A DNA stretch of 50,119 nucleotides from DATDAH01 sp036525535 (GTDB lineage Bacteria; Actinomycetota; Acidimicrobiia; Acidimicrobiales; DATDAH01): assembly GCA_036525535.1 (NCBI GenBank), contig DATDAH010000269.1, forward strand, positions 1-50,119. Direction: 5' to 3'. Made by a program: the position numbers and the translations under genes. The stretch's first letter is position 1. Each line of letters begins with the position of its first letter. Below the pieces are notes generated by a model, which had not been told where the DNA came from, made no database searches, and was given only the letters and a program-made list of their open reading frames with translations. Positions 1-7,652 of this stretch are shown here, piece after piece.

Positions 1-1
1 C

Positions 2-109
2 GAGGGGGCCCGGCCGGCGACTTTGCCAAGCCTTTACGCCGAGCTGGACGACCACTGGTCGACCACTGCGTACGTTCCGGACATCCCCCCGATCAAGGAG
101 CACTCCTGA
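2..109 (+). CDS. C-terminal end of an unidentified protein (left edge)
   Basis: Frame 2 is open from the left edge to a TGA at 107-109, giving 35 residues that end in IPPIKEHS. The composition is ordinary for a folded protein. The TGA shares its last base with the ATG of the next gene (TGATG), the arrangement expected for translational coupling, which is the main reason to believe the frame is real. It is probably the upstream member of the flavin-redox operon that follows. The fragment is too short to name a family. Confidence 0.55.
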   Translation, partial: EGARPATLPSLYAELDDHWSTTAYVPDIPPIKEHS

Positions 110-516
110 TGGAACGACGCCGCGCCCTCGTGGTGGCCGGAACCGTGACGGCCACGCTGGCCATGGCCGGCACCGCCATGGCCGTCAACCTGGGCCTCCT
201 GGGCTCCAGTAACGACTCCGTCGGTGACCTGACCGCCACCGACGTCCAGCCCGTCGCCGAGGTCCGCTCGAACCGACCGGCGAAGCCCCGGGTTCGGATC
301 GTCATCCAGGACGTACCGGTCGCCGCCACCAGTGGCGGCGGCAATAGCTCGACCGGCTCCGTCGAGTCGGACCGCACCGCTTCGGACCCCGCCCCCACGA
401 CTGCCGGGACCGACGACGACCAAAGCGACGACGACGGGTTCGATGACGACGTGAGCGACGACGACCACCCGGGCGACGGTGCCGAGGACCCGGAGGACCC
501 CGCCGACGATGACTGA
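109..516 (+). CDS. small exported protein with acidic tail, unknown function
   Basis: This 135-residue protein has an Arg-rich start (MERRR) followed by a hydrophobic stretch at about residues 7-28, either a signal peptide or an N-terminal anchor. Then come a basic segment containing RVRIVIQDVPV and a Gly/Ser-rich linker. The last 35 residues or so are almost all Asp, Glu, Pro and Gly, which suggests an extended extracytoplasmic tail that could bind cations. The start ATG overlaps the previous stop by one base, and the 3' end overlaps the next gene by 8 bases, so it sits inside an operon. The VIQ..VPV segment recurs in the next protein, so the two may be paralogues. I do not recognise a named family. 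Confidence 0.7.
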   Translation: MERRRALVVAGTVTATLAMAGTAMAVNLGLLGSSNDSVGDLTATDVQPVAEVRSNRPAKPRVRIVIQDVPVAATSGGGNSSTGSVESDRTASDPAPTTAGTDDDQSDDDGFDDDVSDDDHPGDGAEDPEDPADDD

Positions 517-937
517 GCCGATCCCCCCGAGAGGTCCCGCCCCGTCCGCCCGCCCGCCTCGGACGGGGCGGGGTCGACGACCGAAGGCCGCCGTCGACTC
601 CCGCATCGCGGCCTCCGGCATCGCCGCCTGTGCAGCCCTCGGCATGGTCCTGGGCATGGGCCTGGGTCAGGTCGCCACCGAGGCGGCCGCCGACAGTGCC
701 GCCCCAGCCGCCGCCCCGCCGCCCCGCACCCAGCCCCTTCCTGTCGACCGGCAGCCCCGGCCCGAGATCATCGTGATCCAGCGCCGGTACGTCCCGGTGG
801 TGGGAGGCAGCGGGTCATCGGGCTCGGCCTCAGGCTCGAGCTCGAGTGGCTCGCCTTCGGGGAGCGCGCCGGCCCCGGCCCCGGCGCCCGCACCGGCGCC
901 CGCACCGCCGCCGCCCACCAGCTCCGGCGGCAGCTGA
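509..937 (+). CDS. small membrane-anchored Pro/Ala-rich protein, unknown function
   Basis: This 142-residue protein starts at an ATG lying inside the end of the preceding gene (8-base overlap). The N-terminus is Pro/Arg-rich and presumably cytoplasmic. One hydrophobic segment at about residues 36-56, full of Gly, Ala and Met, should span the membrane. It is followed by EIIVIQRRYVPV, which resembles the VIQ..VPV segment of the preceding protein. The C-terminus is a Gly/Ser stretch followed by an Ala-Pro repeat, typical of a cell-wall-spanning linker. The stop lies 1 nt before the GTG of the FMN transferase gene. The position suggests a structural or accessory role in an envelope redox complex, but that is inference from context. 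Confidence 0.7.
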   Translation: MTEPIPPRGPAPSARPPRTGRGRRPKAAVDSRIAASGIAACAALGMVLGMGLGQVATEAAADSAAPAAAPPPRTQPLPVDRQPRPEIIVIQRRYVPVVGGSGSSGSASGSSSSGSPSGSAPAPAPAPAPAPAPPPPTSSGGS

Positions 938-938
938 A

Positions 939-1910
939 GTGGCCCTCCGCCAGCAGATGCCGGGCACGCCCGCCGACCCGGCCCTGGCCTGGCTTGGCTG
1001 GGTCGAGCTCCGGTTCCGGGCGATGGGCACCGACGTCCATCTCGCCGTCCTGGCGGACGATCCGACTCTGCCCATCGACGCCCGCCGGCGCATCGACGAG
1101 CTCGAGGCCCGATGGAGCCGGTTCCGGCCCGACAGCCTCCTCAGTCGGCTCAACCGGTCCGATGGAAGCGGCCTCCTCGTCGATCCCGAGACCTTCGACC
1201 TGCTGCGCACCGCCGTCGACTGTTGGCACCGCACCGCCCACCGCTTCGACCCCACCGTGCACGACGCCCTGGTCCAGGCCGGGTACGACCGGACCTTCGA
1301 CGAGGTCGGCAGCGGGGCCGGGCCCGCTGCGGGCCCGGTGCCCCTTCCCGCCCTTGGCTGCGTCGGGATCGAACTCGATCCCGACCTCCTGCGGGTGACG
1401 CTCCCCCCGGGGACCCATCTCGACCTCGGCGGCATCGGCAAGGGTCGCACCGCCGACCTCGTGGCCGAAGACCTGCTTCGGGCGGGCGCCCGCTCGGCCC
1501 TGGTGAACCTCGGCGGTGACCTCCGCATCGTCGGCGACCTCCCCCCGGGGAGCGAGTTCAGCATCGCCATCGAGGACCCGTTTGACGTGGGCGGGTCGGC
1601 CACCACCGTCCGGCTCGGTCACGGTGCCCTGGCCACCAGCTCACGCGCCCGGCGCCGCTGGACTGTCGCCGGTGAGGAGAAGCACCATCTGATCGACCCG
1701 GCCACCGGAGCCCCGGCCCTGTCCGGCGTGGCCGCGGTGACCGTGCTCGCGGCGACCACCACCGAGGCTGAGGTCCTGGCCAAGGCGGCCCTCGTGGCCG
1801 GAGTCGACGAGGGCATCGACCTCCTGGACGACGCCGCCGCCGCCGCCCTCCTGGTCGACGACGACGGCGACCAGTACCGGGTCAGAGACTTCGCCGGCTT
1901 CGAGGCATGA
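939..1910 (+). CDS. apbE: FAD:protein FMN transferase (ApbE family)
   Basis: The 323-residue product should move FMN from FAD onto a Thr or Ser of an extracytoplasmic flavoprotein. ApbE landmarks are visible: MGTDVHLAVL near the N-terminus; DELEARWSRFRPDSLLSRLN; GGIGKGRTADLVAEDL, the family's flavin-binding GGxGKG signature; NLGGDLRIVG; and HHLIDPATGAP, the Mg-site region. I chose GTG at 939 because it follows the previous stop by 1 nt; ATG at 957 is the alternative. No clear signal peptide is seen with either start, so secretion would need another route or an undetected upstream start. The FMN acceptor (SGAT-type FMN_bind domain) is not in this window and may lie upstream of the left edge. 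Confidence 0.9.
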   Translation: MALRQQMPGTPADPALAWLGWVELRFRAMGTDVHLAVLADDPTLPIDARRRIDELEARWSRFRPDSLLSRLNRSDGSGLLVDPETFDLLRTAVDCWHRTAHRFDPTVHDALVQAGYDRTFDEVGSGAGPAAGPVPLPALGCVGIELDPDLLRVTLPPGTHLDLGGIGKGRTADLVAEDLLRAGARSALVNLGGDLRIVGDLPPGSEFSIAIEDPFDVGGSATTVRLGHGALATSSRARRRWTVAGEEKHHLIDPATGAPALSGVAAVTVLAATTTEAEVLAKAALVAGVDEGIDLLDDAAAAALLVDDDGDQYRVRDFAGFEA

Positions 1911-1917
1911 GGCGACC

Positions 1918-2496
1918 ATGAACGAGCAGTTCTGGTGGTACGTGTCCCGGTCGGCCGGCATCACGGCCTGGGCCCTCGCCCTCGCTTCGGTGCTGTGGGG
2001 CATCGCCCTGGCCACCCGCGTCCTGGGTCCCAAGGCGAAGGCCCCGTGGCTGCTCGACCTGCACCGTCACCTCGGTGGCCTCACCGTCCTCTTCACCGCC
2101 ATTCACCTCGGTGGCCTGGTCGCGGACAACTACGTCCACTTCGGATTGGCCGACCTCCTCGTTCCCTTCGCCTCGGACTGGAAGACCGGCGCGGTGGCCT
2201 GGGGGGTCATCGCCTTCTGGCTCCTCCTCGGCATCGAGGTCAGCTCCCTGCTCATGAAGCAGATCCCCAAGCGCTGGTGGCGCCGCGTCCACCTGACGTC
2301 CTACGCGGTGGCGGTGATGACCACCGTCCACCTGTTCACCGCCGGCACCGACGCCACGACCGTCGCTCTGCGCTGGATCACGATCGTCACTACGACCTTC
2401 ACCACCTTCTTCCTGCTCTACCGGAAGCTCGGTCCCAAGAAGGCGGCCCGTATCCCCGCCGCCGCCCGGACCCGGGAGATCGCCACCGCTGAGTGA
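1918..2496 (+). CDS. ferric-reductase-like transmembrane haem protein
   Basis: This 192-residue integral membrane protein has about five or six hydrophobic helices and a basic C-terminus. Histidines sit where b-haem ligands occur in the ferric reductase-like domain: LHRHLGGLT and IHLGGLV in one half, HLTSYAV and TVHLF in the other, giving two bis-His pairs. The likely role is moving electrons across the membrane between a cytoplasmic donor and an extracytoplasmic flavin carrier. It lies 7 nt downstream of apbE, and the next gene begins within 45 nt, so these are one operon. Family assignment (FRD/MsrQ-like) is from the helix and His pattern. The substrate is unknown. Confidence 0.8.
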   Translation: MNEQFWWYVSRSAGITAWALALASVLWGIALATRVLGPKAKAPWLLDLHRHLGGLTVLFTAIHLGGLVADNYVHFGLADLLVPFASDWKTGAVAWGVIAFWLLLGIEVSSLLMKQIPKRWWRRVHLTSYAVAVMTTVHLFTAGTDATTVALRWITIVTTTFTTFFLLYRKLGPKKAARIPAAARTREIATAE

Positions 2497-2525
2497 CTGC
2501 AGGGGCCTGGGCCAGGCCGGCGGCG

Positions 2526-2531
2526 TACCCT
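2526..2531 (+). promoter_or_regulatory. -10 hexamer TACCCT (leaderless start)
   Basis: TACCCT lies 6 nt before the GTG at 2538. This fits the pattern seen throughout the window and supports 2538 over GTG 2493 as the start of the degenerate ApbE gene. No good -35 is visible. Confidence 0.45.
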
Positions 2532-2537
2532 CCGCCC

Positions 2538-3329
2538 GTGGCCCGCCTGTCCCCCGCCCCCGACCAGCCCAGCGCCGTCGCCGGGGCGCTCGGGGACAAC
2601 GACTGGTCGCAGCTCGCGGTGGAAGGCCTCGGCACCACGGTCGGGCTGGCCGTGCGGGGCGGTGGTCCGGGGCTGCTGATCGACGCCCGCCAGCTCCTCG
2701 ACGACCTGGACCGCAAGTGGAACCCAGCCCGCCCCGAGAGCCTGGTGGCGCAGATCGAGGCGGCGGACGGGCAGGCCGTCCCCCTGGACGACGACACCTA
2801 CGCCCTCATCGAGGCCAGCATGGCCGCGGCCGAAGTCACCGGCGGAGCGGTGGGCAGCGAGGGCCTGATCCTCAATCCGATGCTGACCAGGGTGGCCGCG
2901 CCCGAGGGCGCCGTGCTCGACGTCGACGACCTGGCCCGCGCCCGGGCCGCCGATGCCGTCGCCGAGGCGCTGGTCGAGGCCGGCGCGGAGGGTGCCGTCG
3001 TCGACGTGGGCGGCGCGCTGCGCCTGGCCGGCAGCGTGGCCGAGGGCAGCGCCTGGGTCGTCGTGGTCCCCGACGCCGACGACGAGGTCGGGAACGGTCC
3101 GGGCCGGGCCCGGATCGGGATCGCCGAAGGCGCCTGTGTCACCGTCGAGCGACCGACGGCGGTGCTGGCCTCCGTAACCGTCCTGGCCCCGGATGCCGCC
3201 TCGGCCATGGTTCTGGCGGCCGCGGCCGACCCCGAGCGACTGGCCGCCAGTGGCCTGCCCGGGCTGATCGTGCGGGACGACGGTGGTACGGAGCCAGTCG
3301 GTGGCATCGAGGCCTTCCTGCGGGCCTGA
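2538..3329 (+). CDS. degenerate ApbE-like protein, probably non-catalytic
   Basis: This 263-residue protein aligns by eye with the ApbE gene 1.6 kb upstream. Matching stretches are LGTTVGLAV (for MGTDVHLAV), LDDLDRKWNPARPESLVAQI (for the LEARWSRFRPDSLLSRL region) and ADAVAEALVEAGAEGAVVDV with GGALRLAG (for ADLVAEDLLRAGARSALVNL with GGDLRIVG). The flavin motif GGIGKG is replaced by VDDLARA, and the HLIDPxTG Mg-site motif is missing entirely. The frame is intact and normally composed, so it looks like a maintained pseudoenzyme rather than a decaying gene. It may act as a partner or decoy of ApbE. GTG 2493, overlapping the previous stop, is an alternative start. Confidence 0.7.
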   Translation: MARLSPAPDQPSAVAGALGDNDWSQLAVEGLGTTVGLAVRGGGPGLLIDARQLLDDLDRKWNPARPESLVAQIEAADGQAVPLDDDTYALIEASMAAAEVTGGAVGSEGLILNPMLTRVAAPEGAVLDVDDLARARAADAVAEALVEAGAEGAVVDVGGALRLAGSVAEGSAWVVVVPDADDEVGNGPGRARIGIAEGACVTVERPTAVLASVTVLAPDAASAMVLAAAADPERLAASGLPGLIVRDDGGTEPVGGIEAFLRA

Positions 3330-3380
3330 CCACGTCCTCGTCAGCGCCGGTCGGAAGTGTGTTGGCACGATTGCTGCCAC

Positions 3381-3386
3381 TACCGT
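3381..3386 (+). promoter_or_regulatory. -10 hexamer TACCGT of the TetR gene
   Basis: TACCGT is separated from the ATG at 3395 by 8 nt and there is no Shine-Dalgarno sequence between them, so a leaderless transcript is likely. Confidence 0.5.
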
Positions 3387-3394
3387 CGGGGACC

Positions 3395-3994
3395 ATGGCC
3401 GAGCCACAGCGCCTCGACGGACGGCGGGCCCGTCGCGAGCAGAACGTCGACGCCGTGGTCGACGCCATGCTCGACCTCCTGGGCGAAGGTCACCTCACGC
3501 CGGGTGCGGCGGCCGTGGCCGACCGTTCCGGGGTTTCGCTCCGGTCCGTGTTCCGCTACTTCGACGACATGGATTCGCTCACCGAGCGGGCCATCGCCCG
3601 TCAGATGGAGCGGGCGGCGCCGCTGTTCGATCTCCTCGACGACGACGGCCCGCTCGACGTCCGAGTCGGCCGCCTCGCGTCCCACCGAGCTGCGCAGTAC
3701 AACCGCCTCGCTCCGTTCGCCCGGGTCGCCATCGTGCGGTCCGCGCAGTACCCGGCCATCGCCGTCGGCCTGGCCACCCGCCGCGACGCGCTGCGTCGCC
3801 AGGTGGAAGCCGTCTTCAGCCGGGAGCTGGACCCCCTCGACCGGCCCGCCCGGGCCGAAGTCCTGTCGGCCCTCGAGGCCGCCACGTCCTTCGAGGTCGT
3901 GGACCTGCTCGTCGCCCATCGGGGCCTGTCGACGCCTGCCGTCGAGGCCGTTCTTCGGCGGACCGTGCTCGGGATCCTGAGCACCGCCGACTGA
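3395..3994 (+). CDS. TetR-family transcriptional regulator
   Basis: This 199-residue protein has a typical TetR N-terminus: a basic leader (RLDGRRARREQN), a helix-turn-helix at about residues 33-55 (TPGAAAVADRSGVSLRSVFRYFDDMDSL) and a following helix TERAIARQ. The remaining 140 residues are the helical ligand-binding and dimerisation domain. It should repress target genes until it binds a small hydrophobic ligand. Its target is not evident: the gene is convergent with the sulfatase and has its own leaderless promoter. The palindrome at 6316-6356 is a candidate operator, but nothing in the sequence links them beyond proximity. Confidence 0.88.
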   Translation: MAEPQRLDGRRARREQNVDAVVDAMLDLLGEGHLTPGAAAVADRSGVSLRSVFRYFDDMDSLTERAIARQMERAAPLFDLLDDDGPLDVRVGRLASHRAAQYNRLAPFARVAIVRSAQYPAIAVGLATRRDALRRQVEAVFSRELDPLDRPARAEVLSALEAATSFEVVDLLVAHRGLSTPAVEAVLRRTVLGILSTAD

Positions 3995-4024
3995 TCACCG
4001 GCGTCGTACAGGACACGGCGGTCC

Positions 4025-6310
4025 TCACTGCGTGCCGAAGCCGGCCCGCTCCTCGACCGCGGCGTCGGCCGCTTCGGACCGTCGCGAGATGATGTCGTAG
4101 CGGACCTCGTGCAGGGCCCCGGTGAACGGGAAGGCCCCCTCGTACTGCTCGCTCACCGGCGAGAGCCCGTCCCGGCCGACATCGAGGCCCATGGAGCCGA
4201 AGATGCGGACCCGACGAGGGATGGGTGACGAGGCCACGACGACATCGTCCACGAGCAGGGTGAAGGTGCCCGCTCCCTCCTCCTCCCGGGTGAAGCGGAC
4301 GGCGACGGGGAGTCGGCCCAGGGGTACGTCCCGGTCGGCGGTGAGCACGGTGTGGTGGCCGAAGTCGTTGTAGTCGAAGCCCAGGCGCCCGTCCTTCACG
4401 AAGAAGCTGTACCCCGCGGCGTGGCTGCCCATGGCCACGATCACCCCGCCCTCGTCCGCCGACGCCCGCTCGATGTATGCGGTGATCGTGTACGGCCGGC
4501 CGCCCAGGCGGGGCGAGACGTCCGAGGGGAGATGGGCGACCGGAGGGCGGTAGACGTAGGTGGTGGTGGCATGGGGCGTGCCGGGACGGGGCTCGGAGGC
4601 GAAGAGCTCGATCGTGCGGTCGTCCAGGGGCGGGACGCCGTGGGCCTCGGCCTCGGCCCACCAGAGGTCGATGAGCCCGGCCAGCTTCTCGGGGTGGGTC
4701 TCGGCCAGGTTCCGGGACTCCGAGAAGTCCTCGTCGAGGTGGTACAGCTCCCACGTGTCGTCGGCGAACGGGGTGCCCTTCCAGTGGTACGTCACGGCCT
4801 TCCACCCGTCCTGCCAGATGCCGCGGTGGCCCATCTGCTCGAAGTACTGGACCGTCTTGCGGGTGAGCGCCTCCGGCTCGGCCCAGGTGTAGGCCAGTGA
4901 GGTGCCGGCCACCGGGAGCTGGTCGACGCCCCGCCGCTCGTCGGGCGGCTCGATGCCGAGGACCTCGAAGAAGGTGGGGGCGAGGTCGACCACGTGGCAG
5001 AACTGGTGACGGACACCGCCCCGGTCGGCGATGCCGTCGGGCCAGTGCACGACCAATGGGTCCCGCACGCCGCCGCCGAAGGTGTTCTGCTTGTACCACT
5101 TGAGGGGGGTGTTGCCGGCCTGAGCCCAGCCCCACGGGTAGTTGGTGTGGCTGTGGGGGCCGCCGATGTCATCGAGCCGCTCCGCCACGACGTGGTCCAC
5201 GTCCTCCGGGAAGCCGTTGAACCACTGGAACTCGTTCATGACCCCTTCGGCCCCGCCCTCCTGGCTGGCCCCGTTGTCGGAGAAGACGACGAAGACGGTG
5301 TTGTCCAGCTCACCGCTGGCCTCGAGGTAGTCGACGAAGCGCCCGATCTGGGCGTCGGTGTGGTCGAGGAACGCGGCGAACGCCTCCTGCAGGCGACAGG
5401 CGAAGAGGCGCTGGTTGTCCGACAGGTCGTCCCAGGCCTGGACCCCGAAGTTGCGGGGAGCCAGCTCGGTGCCCTCGGGCACGATGCCCATGGCCTGCTG
5501 GCGCCCGAACCACTCGGCCCGGGCGACGTCCCAGCCCCCGTCGAAGCGACCCCGGTACTTGGCCAGGTACTCGGGTGGGGCCTGGTGGGGGGCGTGCGTG
5601 GCCCCGAAGGCCAGGTAGGTGAAGAACGGGCGGTCCGGTCGTGCGCTCCGCAGGTCGGACACGAACTCGATGGCGTGATCGACGAGGTCCTCGGACACGT
5701 GGTACCCGGTGGCGGGGTCACCGGGCGGGTCGATGGGGTGGTTGTCGTAGGTCAGCTCGGGGTGGAACTGGTCGGTCTCGCCGTTGAGGAAGCCGTAGAA
5801 GCGGTCGAAGCCCTTCTGCAGCGGCCAGTTGTCGTGGGGGCCGGCGGCCGAACACTCGATCATGGGGGCCAGGTGCCACTTGCCGAGGGCGAACGTGGCG
5901 TAGCCGTGGTCGCCCAGGACCTCGCCCAGGGTGGCGGCATGGGGCGTGATCGCGCCCCGCATGTGCGGGAAGCCGGGGTCCCAGTTGGAGATGCCGCGCA
6001 TGCCGACGGTGTGGTGGTTGCGGCCGGTCAGCAGGCAGGCCCGGGTCGGCGAGCAGAGGGCGGTGGTGTGGAAGTTCGTGTAGCGAAGCCCCCCGGCGGC
6101 GAGACGGTCGATGGTGGGCGTCTCGATGGTCGAGCCGTAACAGCCGAAGTGGGCGAAGCCGGTGTCGTCCAGGAGGACCACCACCACGTTGGGCGCCCGG
6201 GTCCCGGTCGGGAAGGCCGGCGGCCGGGGGGCGTCCGGCCACCACGGCTCGGAGTCCTCCACCAGGCGACCGATGCGGCCGGCGAACTGCGGCTCCCCGG
6301 AGGTGCTCAT
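4025..6310 (-). CDS. type I arylsulfatase (formylglycine-dependent)
   Basis: This 761-residue hydrolase of organic sulfate esters starts with NVVVVLLDDTGFAHFGCYG, whose Asp pair at 48-49 binds the active-site calcium. Next is the Cys-type sulfatase signature CSPTRACLLTGR, in which Cys86 becomes formylglycine. ALGKWHLAP and VFSDNGAS supply the later Lys and metal ligands. From about residue 600 it has a beta-sandwich domain (FVKDGRLGFDYN...) like the long mycobacterial AtsA/AtsD-type enzymes, with comparable length. No signal peptide is seen, so it is probably cytoplasmic. Activity needs a formylglycine-generating enzyme, which is not in the window. It diverges from the haloalkane dehalogenase gene across a shared palindromic promoter and starts directly at the predicted transcription start. 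Confidence 0.93.
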   Translation of the reverse strand: MSTSGEPQFAGRIGRLVEDSEPWWPDAPRPPAFPTGTRAPNVVVVLLDDTGFAHFGCYGSTIETPTIDRLAAGGLRYTNFHTTALCSPTRACLLTGRNHHTVGMRGISNWDPGFPHMRGAITPHAATLGEVLGDHGYATFALGKWHLAPMIECSAAGPHDNWPLQKGFDRFYGFLNGETDQFHPELTYDNHPIDPPGDPATGYHVSEDLVDHAIEFVSDLRSARPDRPFFTYLAFGATHAPHQAPPEYLAKYRGRFDGGWDVARAEWFGRQQAMGIVPEGTELAPRNFGVQAWDDLSDNQRLFACRLQEAFAAFLDHTDAQIGRFVDYLEASGELDNTVFVVFSDNGASQEGGAEGVMNEFQWFNGFPEDVDHVVAERLDDIGGPHSHTNYPWGWAQAGNTPLKWYKQNTFGGGVRDPLVVHWPDGIADRGGVRHQFCHVVDLAPTFFEVLGIEPPDERRGVDQLPVAGTSLAYTWAEPEALTRKTVQYFEQMGHRGIWQDGWKAVTYHWKGTPFADDTWELYHLDEDFSESRNLAETHPEKLAGLIDLWWAEAEAHGVPPLDDRTIELFASEPRPGTPHATTTYVYRPPVAHLPSDVSPRLGGRPYTITAYIERASADEGGVIVAMGSHAAGYSFFVKDGRLGFDYNDFGHHTVLTADRDVPLGRLPVAVRFTREEEGAGTFTLLVDDVVVASSPIPRRVRIFGSMGLDVGRDGLSPVSEQYEGAFPFTGALHEVRYDIISRRSEAADAAVEERAGFGTQ

Positions 6311-6315
6311 GGTCC

Positions 6316-6356
6316 GACGCTAACTATTGACACTTCTACTGTCAATAGTTAGCGTC
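6316..6356. promoter_or_regulatory. perfectly symmetric divergent promoter/operator
   Basis: Two perfect 17-bp inverted arms (6316-6332 and 6340-6356) flank a 7-bp spacer. Each arm contains TTGACA and TAGCGT. The symmetry therefore yields the same promoter on both strands: TTGACA, 17-bp gap, TAGCGT. On the plus strand the -35 is 6327-6332 and the -10 is 6350-6355. On the minus strand the -35 is 6345-6340 and the -10 is 6322-6317. The -10s lie 7 nt before GTG 6363 and 6 nt before ATG 6310, so both mRNAs would be leaderless. The two promoters overlap completely and must compete for polymerase. The palindrome could also bind a dimeric repressor. Confidence 0.85.
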
Positions 6357-6362
6357 CCGCCC

Positions 6363-7277
6363 GTGGATCTCCTGCGCACCCCTGACGAGGCCTTCGCCGA
6401 CCTGCCGGGCTACCCGTTCGCCCCCCACTACGTCGAGGTGCCGACGGGCGACGGCGACCAGACCCTGCGCCTCCATTACCTCGACGAGGGCCCCGCCGAC
6501 GCCCCGGCCGTCCTGCTCCTGCACGGCGAGCCCACCTGGAGCTACCTCTACCGGCGCATGATCCCGGTCCTGGTCGACGCCGGCGTTCGTTGCCTCGCCC
6601 CCGACCTCGTCGGCTTCGGGCGCTCCGACAAGCCCGCCCACCGCGAGGACGTCACCTACGCCCGCATGGTCGAGTGGCTGCGGTCCGCCCTGTTCGGCAC
6701 CCTCGACCTGTCGGGCCTCACGCTGGTGGGCCAGGACTGGGGCGCCCTCATCGGCTTGCGGCTGGTGGCCGAGAACCCGGACCGCTTCGACCGGGTCGTG
6801 CTGTCCAACGGCGGCCTGCCCACCGGGGACCAGCGCATCAGCAACGCCTTGCTGGCCTGGATCGACTTCTCGCAGACCACCGAGGACTTTCCCATCGGCG
6901 GCTTCGTCAACGGTGGTTGCGCGACCGACCTCGCCCCGGAGGAGGTGGCCGCCTACGACGCCCCGTTCCCAGACGACGCCTACAAGGAAGCGGCCCGGCA
7001 GATGCCGAGCCTGATCCCGATCGTCCCCGAGAGCCCGGCGGCGGCCGCCAACCGGGCGGCGTGGGAGGTCCTGAAGACCTGGGACAAGCCGTTCCTGTGC
7101 GCCTTCACCGACTCGGACCCGCTGACCGCCGGAGCCGACCGACCCTTCCGGAAGCTGGTGCCGGGGACCCGGGACCAGCCCCACACCACCATCGAAGGGG
7201 CCCGGCACTTCGTCCAGGAGGACGCCGGGCCCACCCTGGCCCGCATCGTCATCGACCTGATCGAGAGGACCCCGTGA
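6363..7277 (+). CDS. haloalkane dehalogenase (alpha/beta hydrolase, subfamily I)
   Basis: This 304-residue enzyme should hydrolyse carbon-halogen bonds of haloalkanes to alcohols. The oxyanion region is HGEPTWSYLYR (54-64). The nucleophile elbow is GQDWG, with Asp125 as nucleophile and Trp126 as a halide-binding residue. A second acid lies in FTDSDP (Asp250 or 252), and the base is His282 in GARHFVQED. The N-terminal MDLLRTPDEAF matches the usual start of this family and fixes GTG 6363. That codon lies 7 nt after the -10 TAGCGT of the symmetric promoter; the upstream in-frame codons fall inside the palindrome. Its stop overlaps the DUF1330 start, so the two are co-translated. The natural substrate cannot be read from sequence. 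Confidence 0.9.
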   Translation: MDLLRTPDEAFADLPGYPFAPHYVEVPTGDGDQTLRLHYLDEGPADAPAVLLLHGEPTWSYLYRRMIPVLVDAGVRCLAPDLVGFGRSDKPAHREDVTYARMVEWLRSALFGTLDLSGLTLVGQDWGALIGLRLVAENPDRFDRVVLSNGGLPTGDQRISNALLAWIDFSQTTEDFPIGGFVNGGCATDLAPEEVAAYDAPFPDDAYKEAARQMPSLIPIVPESPAAAANRAAWEVLKTWDKPFLCAFTDSDPLTAGADRPFRKLVPGTRDQPHTTIEGARHFVQEDAGPTLARIVIDLIERTP

Positions 7278-7642
7278 GCACCCTTCCCGTCGACCCCACC
7301 GCCACCCAGATCCAGGCGATCGTCGACGACGGCCGTGAGGGCCCCGTCGTGATGCTCAACCTGAACCACTACCGGGACCGGGACGAGTACCTGCGCTACG
7401 GCGTGGTGGCCCTCGCCGCCCTCGAGTCGGTCGGGGCCCGCATCCTGTGGCAGACCGAGGTGGAGCAGACCGTCATCGGCGACGACCGCGAGCAGTACGA
7501 CGAGGTCATCGCCGTCTGGTACCCGAACCGGTCGGCCTTCTTGGGGCTCATGGACTTCCCGGGCTACCTCGAGGCCACCGAGCACCGGTTGGCCGCACTC
7601 GATCACGCCACCCTGCTGGCCCTCACCCCGCCACCGGGCTGA
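7274..7642 (+). CDS. DUF1330 family protein
   Basis: This 122-residue protein has the DUF1330 dimeric ferredoxin-like fold pattern: GPVVMLNLNHYRD at the N-terminus, a Tyr/Gly-rich first helix (YLRYGVVALAALESVGARILW) and AVWYPNRSAFLGLMDFPGYLEATEHRLAAL. The family has no firmly established reaction. The GTG start overlaps the dehalogenase TGA (GTGA), so it is translated with the dehalogenase and may help in the same catabolic route. No signal peptide or membrane segment is present. Confidence 0.8.
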   Translation: MSTLPVDPTATQIQAIVDDGREGPVVMLNLNHYRDRDEYLRYGVVALAALESVGARILWQTEVEQTVIGDDREQYDEVIAVWYPNRSAFLGLMDFPGYLEATEHRLAALDHATLLALTPPPG

Positions 7643-7652
7643 CGGGCCAGGG

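Noticed and set aside
3816..5135. Long minus-strand frame overlapping the sulfatase gene
   Set aside because: Low-complexity Arg/Pro/Gly sequence in a shifted frame of the sulfatase, with no motifs.
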